Shown here: one piece after another, positions 54,583 to 62,783 of the stretch | Layout of the letters: every line of letters begins with the position of its first letter | Position numbering within the stretch: position 1 is the first letter of the stretch | From: Geodermatophilus bullaregiensis | GTDB lineage: Bacteria; Actinomycetota; Actinomycetes; Mycobacteriales; Geodermatophilaceae | Assembly: GCF_016907675.1 (NCBI RefSeq) | Contig: NZ_JAFBCJ010000001.1 | Location: 1,736,001-1,800,000, forward strand | Reading direction: 5' to 3' | DNA length: 64,000 nt | Made by a program: the position numbers and the translations under genes | The notes under the pieces: model-generated | Told to the model about the DNA's origin: nothing | Databases searched by the model: none | Seen by the model: the letters and a program-made list of their open reading frames with translations, nothing else

Positions 54583-54588
54583 ATGCTA
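54583..54588 (-). promoter_or_regulatory. Putative -10 box of fadE25 overlapping the purE stop codon
   Basis: TAGCAT read leftwards, six bases before the fadE25 GTG. Its first three bases are the purE stop codon TAG, so the end of purE doubles as promoter. Confidence 0.45.
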
Positions 54589-55134
54589 GGACGTCCCAGC
54601 AGTTCCGCAGGTGTCGCCCGCGTCACCGGCCAGTCGGGCGCGCAGCGCCGCGTCGCGGGTGACGACGGAGTCGGCGAGGTCGGCCTGGAACCGCTCGACG
54701 GCGGCCCGCAGCCGCTCGTCAGAGGCGGCCAGCACGCGGACGGCGAGCAGGCCGGCGTTGCGCCCGCCGCCGATCGACACCGTCGCCACCGGCACGCCCG
54801 CGGGCATCTGCACGATCGACAGCAGGCTGTCGAGGCCGTCGAGCCGGTCGAGCGGGCGCGGGACGCCGATGACCGGCAGCGGCGTGGCGGCGGCGAGCAT
54901 GCCCGGCAGGTGGGCCGCTCCCCCGGCGCCGGCGACGATCACCCGCAGGCCGCGCCCGGCCGCCGTCGTCGCGTAGTCGAGCATCCGGTGCGGGGTGCGG
55001 TGCGCGGACAGGACGTGCACCTCGTACGGGACGCCGAACTCCCCGAGCGCCTGGGCGGCCGGCTCCATCGTGGGCCAGTCGGAGTCGCTGCCCATGACGA
55101 CGCCGACGAGTGCCGTGCCGGCCAGCGGGTCCAC
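54586..55134 (-). CDS. purE: N5-carboxyaminoimidazole ribonucleotide mutase
   Basis: This cytosolic enzyme of purine synthesis rearranges N5-CAIR to CAIR. The 182-residue protein has the class I PurE signature [58 protein letters not shown] and [26 protein letters not shown]. It starts with a GTG placed directly after the purK stop (TGAGTG), so translation is coupled. A 20-residue tail past the usual end is low-complexity. Confidence 0.96.
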   Translation of the reverse strand: MDPLAGTALVGVVMGSDSDWPTMEPAAQALGEFGVPYEVHVLSAHRTPHRMLDYATTAAGRGLRVIVAGAGGAAHLPGMLAAATPLPVIGVPRPLDRLDGLDSLLSIVQMPAGVPVATVSIGGGRNAGLLAVRVLAASDERLRAAVERFQADLADSVVTRDAALRARLAGDAGDTCGTAGTS

Positions 55135-56343
55135 TCAGTGCTCCTCGGGGGGGAAGGCGAACGCCGGGTCGACCGCGCCGTCGGCGAGGTAGCGGGCGGC
55201 GGCGACCGCCCGGGCGCGCACCTCGTCGAGGTCCTCGCCCAGCGCGGTGACGTGGCCGAGCTTGCGGCCGGGCCGCTGGCCCTTGCCGTACCAGTGCAGC
55301 TTCACGTCGGGCCAGTGCGCCATCAGGTGGTGCACCCGCTCGTCGAGACCGGGGCCCGCCCAGCCGTCGGACGACGCCGCCCCGCCGAGCACGTTGGCCA
55401 TGACGACGACCGGCGCGGCCATCGCCGTCGACCCCAGCGGGTAGTCGAGGACGGCGCGCAGGTGCTGCTCGAACTGGCTGGTGCGCGCCCCCTCGATCGT
55501 CCAGTGCCCGGAGTTGTGCGGGCGCATGGCCAGCTCGTTGACCAGCACGCCGTCGGCGGTCTGGAACAGCTCGACGGCCATCACGCCGACGACGCCCACC
55601 CGGTCGGCGATCCGCACGGCGAGCTCCTGGGCGGCGCCGGCGGTCTCCTCGTCGAGGCCGGGCGCCGGGGCGAGGACCTCGGTGTTGATCCCGTCGCGCT
55701 GCACGGTCTCCACCACCGGCCAGACGGCGACCTGGCCGAACGGCGAGCGGGCCACCAGCACGGCCAGCTCGCGGACCAGCGCCACCCGCTGCTCGACCAG
55801 CAGCGTGCCGTGCGCGGCGAGCAGGTCCGCGGCCTCCTCGGCGGCGTCGACGACGAAGACGCCCCTGCCGTCGTAGCCACCGCGCGGGGTCTTGACGACC
55901 ACCGGCCAGCCGACGGCGTCGGCGAGGTCGGTGATGCCCTCCAGGGTCTGCACCTCGGCCCACTGCGGCTGGGGCTCGCCGGCCGCGGCCAGCGCGTGGC
56001 GCAGGACGAGCTTGTCCTGGGCGTGCACGAGGGCGTCCGGGCCCGGGGCGACGCGGACGCCGTCGGCGACGAGCGCGTGCAGGTGCCCGGTGGGCACGTG
56101 CTCGTGGTCGAAGGTGACGACGGTGGCGCCCTCGGCGACGGCGCGCAGGGCGTCGAGGTCGCGGTGGTCGCCGAGGCGGACGTCGGCGGCGACGAGGGCG
56201 GCGGACTCGGCGGGGTCGGTGGCCAGCACGCGCAGCGACTGGCCGAGCGCGATCGCGGCCTGGTGGGTCATCCGGGCCAGCTGCCCGCCGCCCACCATGG
56301 CGACGACGGGCAGGCCGGTCCTCGGGTCGGTCGGGGCAGGCAT
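55135..56343 (-). CDS. purK: 5-(carboxyamino)imidazole ribonucleotide synthase
   Basis: This ATP-grasp enzyme carboxylates AIR to N5-CAIR, feeding PurE. The 402-residue protein has VAMVGGGQLARMTHQAAIALG, VVTFDHEHVPTGHL, GWPVVVKTPRGGYDGRGVFVVD, the E...VVETVQRDGINTEV segment and VLVNELAMRPHNSGHWTIEGA. It leads the purK-purE operon (Rv3276c-Rv3275c). ATG 56343 follows a TACGGT -10 nine bases upstream. Confidence 0.96.
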   Translation of the reverse strand: MPAPTDPRTGLPVVAMVGGGQLARMTHQAAIALGQSLRVLATDPAESAALVAADVRLGDHRDLDALRAVAEGATVVTFDHEHVPTGHLHALVADGVRVAPGPDALVHAQDKLVLRHALAAAGEPQPQWAEVQTLEGITDLADAVGWPVVVKTPRGGYDGRGVFVVDAAEEAADLLAAHGTLLVEQRVALVRELAVLVARSPFGQVAVWPVVETVQRDGINTEVLAPAPGLDEETAGAAQELAVRIADRVGVVGVMAVELFQTADGVLVNELAMRPHNSGHWTIEGARTSQFEQHLRAVLDYPLGSTAMAAPVVVMANVLGGAASSDGWAGPGLDERVHHLMAHWPDVKLHWYGKGQRPGRKLGHVTALGEDLDEVRARAVAAARYLADGAVDPAFAFPPEEH

Positions 56344-56352
56344 GGTGGGGTC

Positions 56353-56358
56353 ACCGTA
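56353..56358 (-). promoter_or_regulatory. Putative -10 box of purK-purE
   Basis: TACGGT read leftwards, nine bases before the purK ATG and without a Shine-Dalgarno sequence between. Confidence 0.4.
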
Positions 56359-56416
56359 TCGAGCGCCTCGGCCGCGGCCGCCGTCGCGCCGTCACACGGT
56401 GCCCGCCGCCGGTCCG

Positions 56417-56422
56417 TACAGT
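56417..56422 (+). promoter_or_regulatory. Putative -10 box of the GtrA gene (leaderless type)
   Basis: TACAGT, eight bases before GTG 56431, the same hexamer and spacing as for glf. Confidence 0.5.
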
Positions 56423-56430
56423 CGTCGGAC

Positions 56431-57000
56431 GTGCCATTCCTCCCGGCGGTCCGCCGACGTGCCGGGACCACCTGGCGGCTGCTGCTCAAGGAGCTGTCGG
56501 CGTTCGGGGTCGTCGGGAGCGCCTGCTTCGTCCTCGACCTGGGCCTGTTCCAGGTGCTCTACGCGCACCTGGGCGTCGGCGCGGTCACCGCGAAGTTCCT
56601 CTCCACGGTCGTCTCCATGACCGTGGCCTACTTCGCGCACCGGCACTGGTCGTTCTCCCACCGGGCGCGGACCGGGCTGCGCCGCGAGTACTCGATCTTC
56701 GTGGCGGTCAACGGCCTGACGCTGGCGCTCGGCCTGGCCCTGGTCGCGCTGGTGCGCTACCCGCTGGGCCAGGAGGGCGCGCTCGTGCTGCAGGCCACCA
56801 ACATCGCCTCGACCGCGCTCGGGACCGTCATCCGCTTCCTGGCCTACCGGCGGTGGGTCTTCGTCGCCCCCGACCACCCCGCGGCCGTGTCCGCCGACCG
56901 GAGCGCCGTCCCCGCCACCGCCGACCCGGCGGTGCGACCGGCCGGACGCGAGCCCGGGCGGGGGTACGGCGTCGCGGGGTCGGCGGTGCCCGGCCGCTGA
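56431..57000 (+). CDS. GtrA family membrane protein (Rv3277 type)
   Basis: This 189-residue protein with four helices belongs to the GtrA family, implicated in flipping polyprenyl-phosphate sugars. Motifs: LLKELSAFGVVGSACFVLDLG, TAKFLSTVVSMTVAYFAHRHW, SFSHRARTGLRREYSIFVAV and STALGTVIRFLAYRRWVF. The last 45 residues are disordered and Pro/Ala-rich. Its place after purK matches Rv3277. In wall-polysaccharide terms it could supply a lipid-linked sugar for decoration; that is inference. Confidence 0.9.
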   Translation: MPFLPAVRRRAGTTWRLLLKELSAFGVVGSACFVLDLGLFQVLYAHLGVGAVTAKFLSTVVSMTVAYFAHRHWSFSHRARTGLRREYSIFVAVNGLTLALGLALVALVRYPLGQEGALVLQATNIASTALGTVIRFLAYRRWVFVAPDHPAAVSADRSAVPATADPAVRPAGREPGRGYGVAGSAVPGR

Positions 57001-57042
57001 GCAGCGGCTCCCACCGGGCTCCGGGGGGAGGAGTCCGCCGGC

Positions 57043-60003
57043 TCAGCCGGCCAGGCGGGAGCCGGACCGCCCGGCGACGACCTCCAGCCGGGTGGGGACG
57101 CGGGTGCGCAGCTCCTCGAGGTGGCTGATGACGCCGACCGTCCGCCCGCCGCGGCGCAGCTCGTCGAGCACGGTCATCACCGCGTCGAGCGCCTGGGCGT
57201 CGAGGGTGCCGAAGCCCTCGTCGACGAAGAGGGTGTCCATCTGCACGCCGCCGGCCTCGGCGGTGACGACATCGGCGAGCCCGAGGGCCAGCGCGAGCGA
57301 GGCCATGAAGCTCTCCCCGCCCGACAGGGTCTTGGTGGGGCGGCGGGTGCCGGTGTACTCGTCGAGGACGTCGAGGCCGAGCCCGCCGCGGGCGCCGTGC
57401 CGGCCCAGCGCGTCGCTGTGCAGGAAGGTGTAGCGCCCGCGCGACATCTCCTGCAGCCGCCGGCTGGCCACCTCGGCCACCTGCTCGAGCCGGGCGGCGA
57501 GGACGAAGGACTGCAGCCGCATCCGCAGCGTGTTGGCGCCGCGGCCGCCCACCAGGTCGGCCAGCCCCACCACCTGCTCGGTGCGGGCGCGGCGCTCGGC
57601 GAGCTCGACCTCAGCGGCGACGACGTCCCCGGCCAGCGCGTCGAGCGCGGCGGCGCAGCGGCGGGCCTGGTCGAGGGCGGTGACCGCCTCCTCGCGGCGG
57701 GCGGTGAGCTCGGCGCAGCGCGCCTGCAGCGCCGCGACGTCGGGGCGCTCGCCCAGGTCGGCGAGGTCGGGGTCGGCCAGGGTGGCGGCCAGCACCGAGC
57801 GGGCCTCGTCGTGCTCGCGCAGCCGCCGGTCGAGCGGAGCCAGCTCGCCACCGGCCAGCAGCGCCCCGGCGGCGTCGAGGACGTCGTCGAAGCCGGCGGC
57901 CGCGGCGCGCTCCCCGGCCGCGACGCGGGCGTCGTCGGCGGCGGTCCGGGCCCGGCGCTCCTCGTCGGCGGCGGCGACGGCGGCCTCGCACCGCTCGGCC
58001 TCGCCGGTCAGCCGGGTGGTGCGGGCGCGCAGGTCGGCGTCCTCGCCGCGCGCGGTGTCGAGCCGGGCGGTCAGCTCCGCCAGGGTGTCGGCGCGGGTGG
58101 CGCGCCCGGCGGTGCACCGCTGCAGCGCCTCGCGGTCGGCGGCCAGCGCGGCGACGGCGGCGTCGCGGCGGTCCTCGGCGGCGGTCAGCGCCCGGCGCGC
58201 CTCCTCGAGCGTCCCGGCCAGCCCGGCGACCTCCACCCGCTCCGCGCGGGCGCGGGCGGCCAGGTCGGCGAGCTCCTCGGCCGGCCGCTCCCCCGCCCGC
58301 TCGCGCAGGACGGCGAGCTCCCGCTCGTGCTCCTCGACGACGCGGCCGGCCGCGGCGCGCCGCTCGTCGGCCGCGTCGACGGCGGTGCGGGCGCGTTCCT
58401 CGTCGTCGGCGGTGACGCCCGCGCCGGCCGGGAGGGCGGGCCGCGGGTGCTCGGTCGAGCCGCACACCGGGCAGTCGGCGCCCTCGGTGAGACCGGCGGC
58501 CAGCTCGGCGGCCATGCCCTCGAGGCGGGCGGTGCGCACCTCGACCAGCCGCTCCCGGGTCCCGAGCCAGGCCAGCCGGGCGGCGTCGGCGTCGGCGCGG
58601 GCCCGCTCGAGCCGGCCGGCGACGGCGGTGGCGCGGGTGGCGGCGTCGAGCGCGGCCCGGGCGGACTCCTCCGCCGCGACGACCCCGGGCAGCCGTGCCG
58701 CGGCGGCCCGCGCCGTGTCGAGCCGGGCCTGGGCGGCGGCCACGCGGGCCGGCTCCTCCTCCACGGCCCGGGCACCGTCGGCGCAGCGGGCGGTGAGCCG
58801 CTCGGCGTCCCGGGCCAGGCGGGCGACCTCGGCGGCCAGCTCCGTGGCCCGGCCGGCCTCGGGCAGCAGGGCACGGGCCGCCGCGGCGGCGTCGCGCAGC
58901 TCCCGGGCGACGGCCGGGTACGCGTCGCGCCCGCCGGACACCTCCGCCCAGGCGGCCGCGGCGTGCTCGCGGGCGGCCGTGGCCCGCTCGGCGGCCAGCG
59001 CCGTGCGCCCGGCGGCCTCGAGCACGTCGCGCAGCGCCTCGGCGCGCCGGCCCCTGTCGGCCCGTGCCCGCAGCGGGGTGAGCTCGGGCTCGCGCGCGGT
59101 CAGCCGCTCCAGGTCGGCGCGGGCGCGGTCCCGGCGGGCGTGCCGGTCGGCCAGCGCCCGCGCGGCGGCCAGCTCGGCGTCGACCCGGGCGCTCCGCGCG
59201 GCCGCGGCGTCGGCCTCGGCGGCGGCACCGGTCCGCCGCTCGGCCGCCCGGGCGCGCACACCGCGCACCCACGTCCCCACCGAGGCGCCGGGGTGCGCGC
59301 CGACCAGTTCGGGTGCGAGCTCCTCGGGCACCTCGACGTCGGCGATCTGGGCCACCCGGTGCAGCAGCGTGCTCACCCGGTGCCGGTCGGCCCGCAGCGC
59401 GTCCTCCGCGGCCCGCCGCTCGCCGGCCAGCCACTCCTCCGCGCGGGCGAACCGGTCGACGTCGAACAGCGTGCGCAGCAGCGTGCCGCGGTCCTCGGGC
59501 TCGGCGCGCAGGAAGCGGGCGAAGTCGCCCTGCGGCAGCAGCACCACCTGGCAGAACTGCTCGGCCGACAGGCCCAGGCGCACCCGCAGGTACTCCGAGC
59601 CCTCGTCGATGCGGGTGCTCACCGGCTGCCAGCCCCCGTCGGCCCACCGCTGCACCAGCAGGCGCGCCTGCTCGGTGGTCTCGCCGGCGCCGCGCTTCTT
59701 GGGGCGGGTCTGCTCCGGGCGGCGCGCGACCAGCAGCCGCTCGCCGGCGAGGGTGAGCTCGCAGGAGACCTCGGTGCGGGTGCCGGCGTCGGCGTGGTCG
59801 CTGCGCAGCCGCCGCGCCTCGCCGCGGGCACCGGGGACGGTGCCGTAGAGGGCGAACACCACGGCGTCGAGCAGGGTCGTCTTGCCCGCGCCGGTCGGGC
59901 CCCACAGCAGGAACAGCCCGTCGCGGGCGACGTCGTCGACGTCGACGGTCTCCGTCCCGGCGAACGGGCCGAAGGCGGTGATGCTCAGGGAGTGCAGCCT
60001 CAC
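57043..60003 (-). CDS. sbcC: Exonuclease SbcC (Rad50-like ATPase)
   Basis: This 986-residue SMC-like ATPase acts with SbcD in opening DNA hairpins and processing double-strand ends. Walker A LLWGPTGAGKTTLLDAVVFA is at about residue 30. Long Ala/Arg/Glu-rich coiled coils flank the zinc hook DCPVCGSTEHPRP near the middle. The C-terminus has the signature TKTLSGGESFMASLALALGL and Walker B DTLFVDEGFGTLDAQALDAV. GTG 60003 overlaps the sbcD stop by four bases. Mycobacteria do not carry sbcCD at this point of the conserved gene order. Confidence 0.95.
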   Translation of the reverse strand: MRLHSLSITAFGPFAGTETVDVDDVARDGLFLLWGPTGAGKTTLLDAVVFALYGTVPGARGEARRLRSDHADAGTRTEVSCELTLAGERLLVARRPEQTRPKKRGAGETTEQARLLVQRWADGGWQPVSTRIDEGSEYLRVRLGLSAEQFCQVVLLPQGDFARFLRAEPEDRGTLLRTLFDVDRFARAEEWLAGERRAAEDALRADRHRVSTLLHRVAQIADVEVPEELAPELVGAHPGASVGTWVRGVRARAAERRTGAAAEADAAAARSARVDAELAAARALADRHARRDRARADLERLTAREPELTPLRARADRGRRAEALRDVLEAAGRTALAAERATAAREHAAAAWAEVSGGRDAYPAVARELRDAAAAARALLPEAGRATELAAEVARLARDAERLTARCADGARAVEEEPARVAAAQARLDTARAAAARLPGVVAAEESARAALDAATRATAVAGRLERARADADAARLAWLGTRERLVEVRTARLEGMAAELAAGLTEGADCPVCGSTEHPRPALPAGAGVTADDEERARTAVDAADERRAAAGRVVEEHERELAVLRERAGERPAEELADLAARARAERVEVAGLAGTLEEARRALTAAEDRRDAAVAALAADREALQRCTAGRATRADTLAELTARLDTARGEDADLRARTTRLTGEAERCEAAVAAADEERRARTAADDARVAAGERAAAAGFDDVLDAAGALLAGGELAPLDRRLREHDEARSVLAATLADPDLADLGERPDVAALQARCAELTARREEAVTALDQARRCAAALDALAGDVVAAEVELAERRARTEQVVGLADLVGGRGANTLRMRLQSFVLAARLEQVAEVASRRLQEMSRGRYTFLHSDALGRHGARGGLGLDVLDEYTGTRRPTKTLSGGESFMASLALALGLADVVTAEAGGVQMDTLFVDEGFGTLDAQALDAVMTVLDELRRGGRTVGVISHLEELRTRVPTRLEVVAGRSGSRLAG

Positions 60004-61151
60004 CGGGTCAGCTCCTCGCGGGCCGCCGCGCCGAGCGCCCGGGCCAGCAGGTCCCGCTCGGCCGGGGTGGTCCCCACCCCGCCGCGGACGTGGGACACGA
60101 ATTCCCCGGCGACGTCGAGGTCGCCGCGGCCGCGCAGCCGCTCCTGGTAGCTGCGCCCGTCGCCGGCGCCCGCGCCGCCGGTCCACTCCAGGTGCACGCA
60201 GTGGGGGAAGCGCGCGCGCAGCCGGCGCATCGGGTCGGGCGGGCGGACGTCGTCGGTCAGCCGGACGGACACGAACGCCTCCTCCGCGGCGGCGTGCGCG
60301 GGGTCGTCGAGCAGCGCGTCGAGCGTGCCGGTGAGCACCGTCAGCGGCCGGGGCACCGGCAGGGGGACGGCGCGGACGCCGGCCAGCCCGGCGCCGTCGA
60401 GGTCGACCAGCCAGGCCTGCTTGTCCTGCCCGGCCTCGCCGAAGGAGTACGGCAGCGGCGAGCCGCTGTAGCGCAGCCGGTCGGTGAGCGTCTGCGGCCG
60501 GTGCAGGTGGCCCAGCGCGACGTAGTCGACGCCGTCGAACACCGACGCCGGCACCACCTCGACCCCACCGACGCAGATGTCGCGCTCGCTGTCGCTGGCC
60601 ACGCCCCCGCCGACGAAGGCGTGCGCGAGCACCACCGAGCGGGTGCCCGGGCGGCGGGCCAGGTCGGCGCGCACGCGGTCCATCGCCGCCCGCAGCACCG
60701 CCTCGTGGCTGCGGGCCTCCGGCAGGCCCAACTCGTGGCGGGCGATCTCCGGCTCGAGGTAGGGCAGCCCGTAGACGGCGACCCCGCCGTGCGCGTCGGC
60801 CAGCAGCACCGGCTCGTCGAGGCGGGCGGTGGCGGCGCGCACGTGCAGGCCGGCCTGGGTCAGCAGGCCCGAGAAGGTGCCGAGCCGGCGGGCGGAGTCG
60901 TGGTTGCCCGGGGTGAGCACGACGGCGGCCCCGGCGTCGAGCAGGTGCTCCACCACCCGGTCGAGCACCGCCGTCGCGTCGGCCGAGGGGACCGCCCGGT
61001 CGTAGACGTCCCCGGCGACGACGACGGCGTCCACACCCTCCGCGGTGACGACGCCGGCCAGGCCCGACAGCACCGCCTCCTGCTCGGCGAGCAGGTCGGC
61101 GCCGTGCAGCGACCGCCCGATGTGCCAGTCGGAGGTGTGCAGCAGCCGCAT
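60000..61151 (-). CDS. sbcD: Exonuclease SbcD (Mre11-like nuclease)
   Basis: This 383-residue metallophosphatase-fold nuclease is the partner of SbcC. All five phosphoesterase motifs are visible: RLLHTSDWHIGRSLHG, VVAGDVYDRAVPSADA, VVLTPGNHDSARRLG, VVLAHAFVGGGVASD and VDYVALGHLHRPQTL. The C-terminal capping domain is present. ATG 61151 is preceded by TACCGT at eight bases, so it is the leaderless first gene of the sbcDC operon. Confidence 0.95.
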   Translation of the reverse strand: MRLLHTSDWHIGRSLHGADLLAEQEAVLSGLAGVVTAEGVDAVVVAGDVYDRAVPSADATAVLDRVVEHLLDAGAAVVLTPGNHDSARRLGTFSGLLTQAGLHVRAATARLDEPVLLADAHGGVAVYGLPYLEPEIARHELGLPEARSHEAVLRAAMDRVRADLARRPGTRSVVLAHAFVGGGVASDSERDICVGGVEVVPASVFDGVDYVALGHLHRPQTLTDRLRYSGSPLPYSFGEAGQDKQAWLVDLDGAGLAGVRAVPLPVPRPLTVLTGTLDALLDDPAHAAAEEAFVSVRLTDDVRPPDPMRRLRARFPHCVHLEWTGGAGAGDGRSYQERLRGRGDLDVAGEFVSHVRGGVGTTPAERDLLARALGAAAREELTR

Positions 61152-61159
61152 GGTGGCGG

Positions 61160-61165
61160 ACGGTA
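61160..61165 (-). promoter_or_regulatory. Putative -10 box of sbcD-sbcC (leaderless type)
   Basis: TACCGT read leftwards, eight bases before the sbcD ATG. Confidence 0.45.
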
Positions 61166-61242
61166 GGTCGGGGTGCCGACAGAACCGGCCAGGCTCGCCG
61201 TGACCGATCGGTCACACCGTCCGGTCCGACGACACGGCCCGG

Positions 61243-61875
61243 TCAGTAGGGGGAGGTGGAGTGGCGGCGGGTGCGGTGCCAGCCGGAGGTCCAGCCGCCG
61301 TCCGGGTCGGCGTCGGCCGGGTCGCCGAAGGGGTCGGCGCCGTACGGGTCGCCCGGACGGGGCCCACCGGCCGCGTGCGCCCGGCGGTCCTCGTCCTCCT
61401 CGACCAGGTGGTGCAGCAGCCCGGCCGTCCCCTCGACGTCGGGGACCCGCTCGAGCACGAGGGGGCCGCCGTCGCCGGCCGACTCGACGGTCAGCGTCCC
61501 GGAGCGGACCAGCCGCTGCCGCAGCGTCTGCCGGAAGGAGACGTCGGTGATGCGCGACAGCGCCACGTCCCGCCCGCGACGCGAGCGGACGCCCTCGCGC
61601 GACAGCAGCCGGTGCGTCGTCAGGACGTGGTGGGTGGTGCGCCAGCGCAGCACCGGCCCGGCGACCAGGACCGCGAGCGCCACCAGGGCGACCGCGAGCA
61701 GGAGCAGGCGCAGTGACCCCTGCTGAGGGCCCGGCGGGACCAGCGCGGCGAGGTAGGACCCGGCACCGACGACGACGAGGGCGCGGACGACCGGCCAGAA
61801 CAGCGTCGTCCAGTGCGGGTGCAGGTGGCGGACGACCTCCTCGTCGTCGGCGAGGAGCCTGTCGGGGTAGGGCAC
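61243..61875 (-). CDS. Bacterial PH-domain membrane protein (Rv3278c type)
   Basis: This 210-residue protein has an N-terminal RLLADDEEVVRHLHPHWTTLF segment, two helices (VVRALVVVGAGSYLAALV and LRLLLLAVALVALAVLVAG), then a bacterial PH (YdbS/bPH_2) domain with RWRTTHHVLTTHRLLSREG, RGRDVALSRITDVSFRQTL and RSGTLTVESAGDGGPLVLE, and an acidic tail. Such proteins are membrane-linked with unknown ligands. It sits 32 bases downstream of birA and is probably co-transcribed, matching Rv3279c-Rv3278c. Confidence 0.88.
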   Translation of the reverse strand: MPYPDRLLADDEEVVRHLHPHWTTLFWPVVRALVVVGAGSYLAALVPPGPQQGSLRLLLLAVALVALAVLVAGPVLRWRTTHHVLTTHRLLSREGVRSRRGRDVALSRITDVSFRQTLRQRLVRSGTLTVESAGDGGPLVLERVPDVEGTAGLLHHLVEEDEDRRAHAAGGPRPGDPYGADPFGDPADADPDGGWTSGWHRTRRHSTSPY

Positions 61876-61906
61876 CGCGCCAGGATGACCGAGCGCGGGC
61901 CGGCCG

Positions 61907-62764
61907 TCAGGTTCCGCGCGGGCGTGTCCGGACGTGCTGGACGTCGCCGCTGGCCAGCTCGACGGTGCCGGCGGCGGTGCGCAGCAGGAGGCGGCCGTCC
62001 CAGTCGACGGAGGTGGCGGTACCCGACAGCGTCGAGCCGTCGGGCAGGGTCACGGTGACCTCCGCGCCGACGGTGGAGCACCAGGCCAGGTAGTCACCGG
62101 CCAGGCCGGTGGCGACCGGGTCGCCCAGCGCGGCGGTCCAGGCGAGGTAGCGCCGCTCGAGCGCGCGCAGGTAGGCCAGCAGGACCGGCGCCCGGTCGAC
62201 GTCGGCACCGGTCACCCGCGACAGCGAGGTGCCGGTGGGCGGCAGCTCCTCGGCGCGGGTGGAGACGTTGAGCCCGGCGCCCACCACCACCGCGGTGCCG
62301 GCGACCTCGGCCAGGATGCCGGCGAGCTTGGCGCCGTCGGCGGCGAGCAGGTCGTTGGGCCACTTCAGCGAGGTGCGCACGCCGGCGACTTCCCCCACCG
62401 CCTCGGCCAGCGCGATCCCGGTGAGCAGGGGCAGCCAGCCGCGGCGGGCGGCCGGGACGTCGGGGCGCAGCAGCACCGAGACGGTCAGCCCCGCCCGCGG
62501 CGGGGAGGACCAGGTGCGGGCCAGCCGGCCGCGCCCGGCGGCCTGGTGCTCGGCGACCAGCACGACACCCTCGGGTGCGACCCCCTCCTCGTCGGGGTCC
62601 CCGGCGGCCCGCTCGGCGAGGACGGCGTTGGTCGAGCCGACCTCCTCGACCACCTCGAGCGAGCGCCACAGCCGGCTGTCGCGGACGAGGGCCGCCTCGA
62701 GCGCGCGACCGTCGAGCGGCGGGCGGTCGAGCTCCGACCAGCGGGCGGAGGGCGCGTCGGGCAC
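61907..62764 (-). CDS. birA: Biotin--[acetyl-CoA-carboxylase] ligase
   Basis: This cytosolic enzyme activates biotin to biotinyl-AMP and attaches it to the carrier subunit of acyl-CoA carboxylases. The 285-residue protein has [17 protein letters not shown], the biotin loop [41 protein letters not shown] and a C-terminal SH3-like domain ([21 protein letters not shown]). No N-terminal DNA-binding domain is present, so it is not a repressor. GTG 62764 lies six bases after a -10 element shared with accD5, whose product is a subunit of a biotin-dependent carboxylase. Confidence 0.95.
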   Translation of the reverse strand: MPDAPSARWSELDRPPLDGRALEAALVRDSRLWRSLEVVEEVGSTNAVLAERAAGDPDEEGVAPEGVVLVAEHQAAGRGRLARTWSSPPRAGLTVSVLLRPDVPAARRGWLPLLTGIALAEAVGEVAGVRTSLKWPNDLLAADGAKLAGILAEVAGTAVVVGAGLNVSTRAEELPPTGTSLSRVTGADVDRAPVLLAYLRALERRYLAWTAALGDPVATGLAGDYLAWCSTVGAEVTVTLPDGSTLSGTATSVDWDGRLLLRTAAGTVELASGDVQHVRTRPRGT

Positions 62765-62769
62765 TCCCC

Positions 62770-62776
62770 TACGCTA
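62770..62776. promoter_or_regulatory. Shared symmetric -10 element between birA and accD5
   Basis: TACGCTA reads TACGCT rightwards (62770-62775), eight bases before the accD5 GTG, and TAGCGT leftwards (62776-62771), six bases before the birA GTG. The two starts are only 19 bases apart, so one element apparently directs both leaderless transcripts. Confidence 0.55.
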
Positions 62777-62783
62777 CGGCCCC

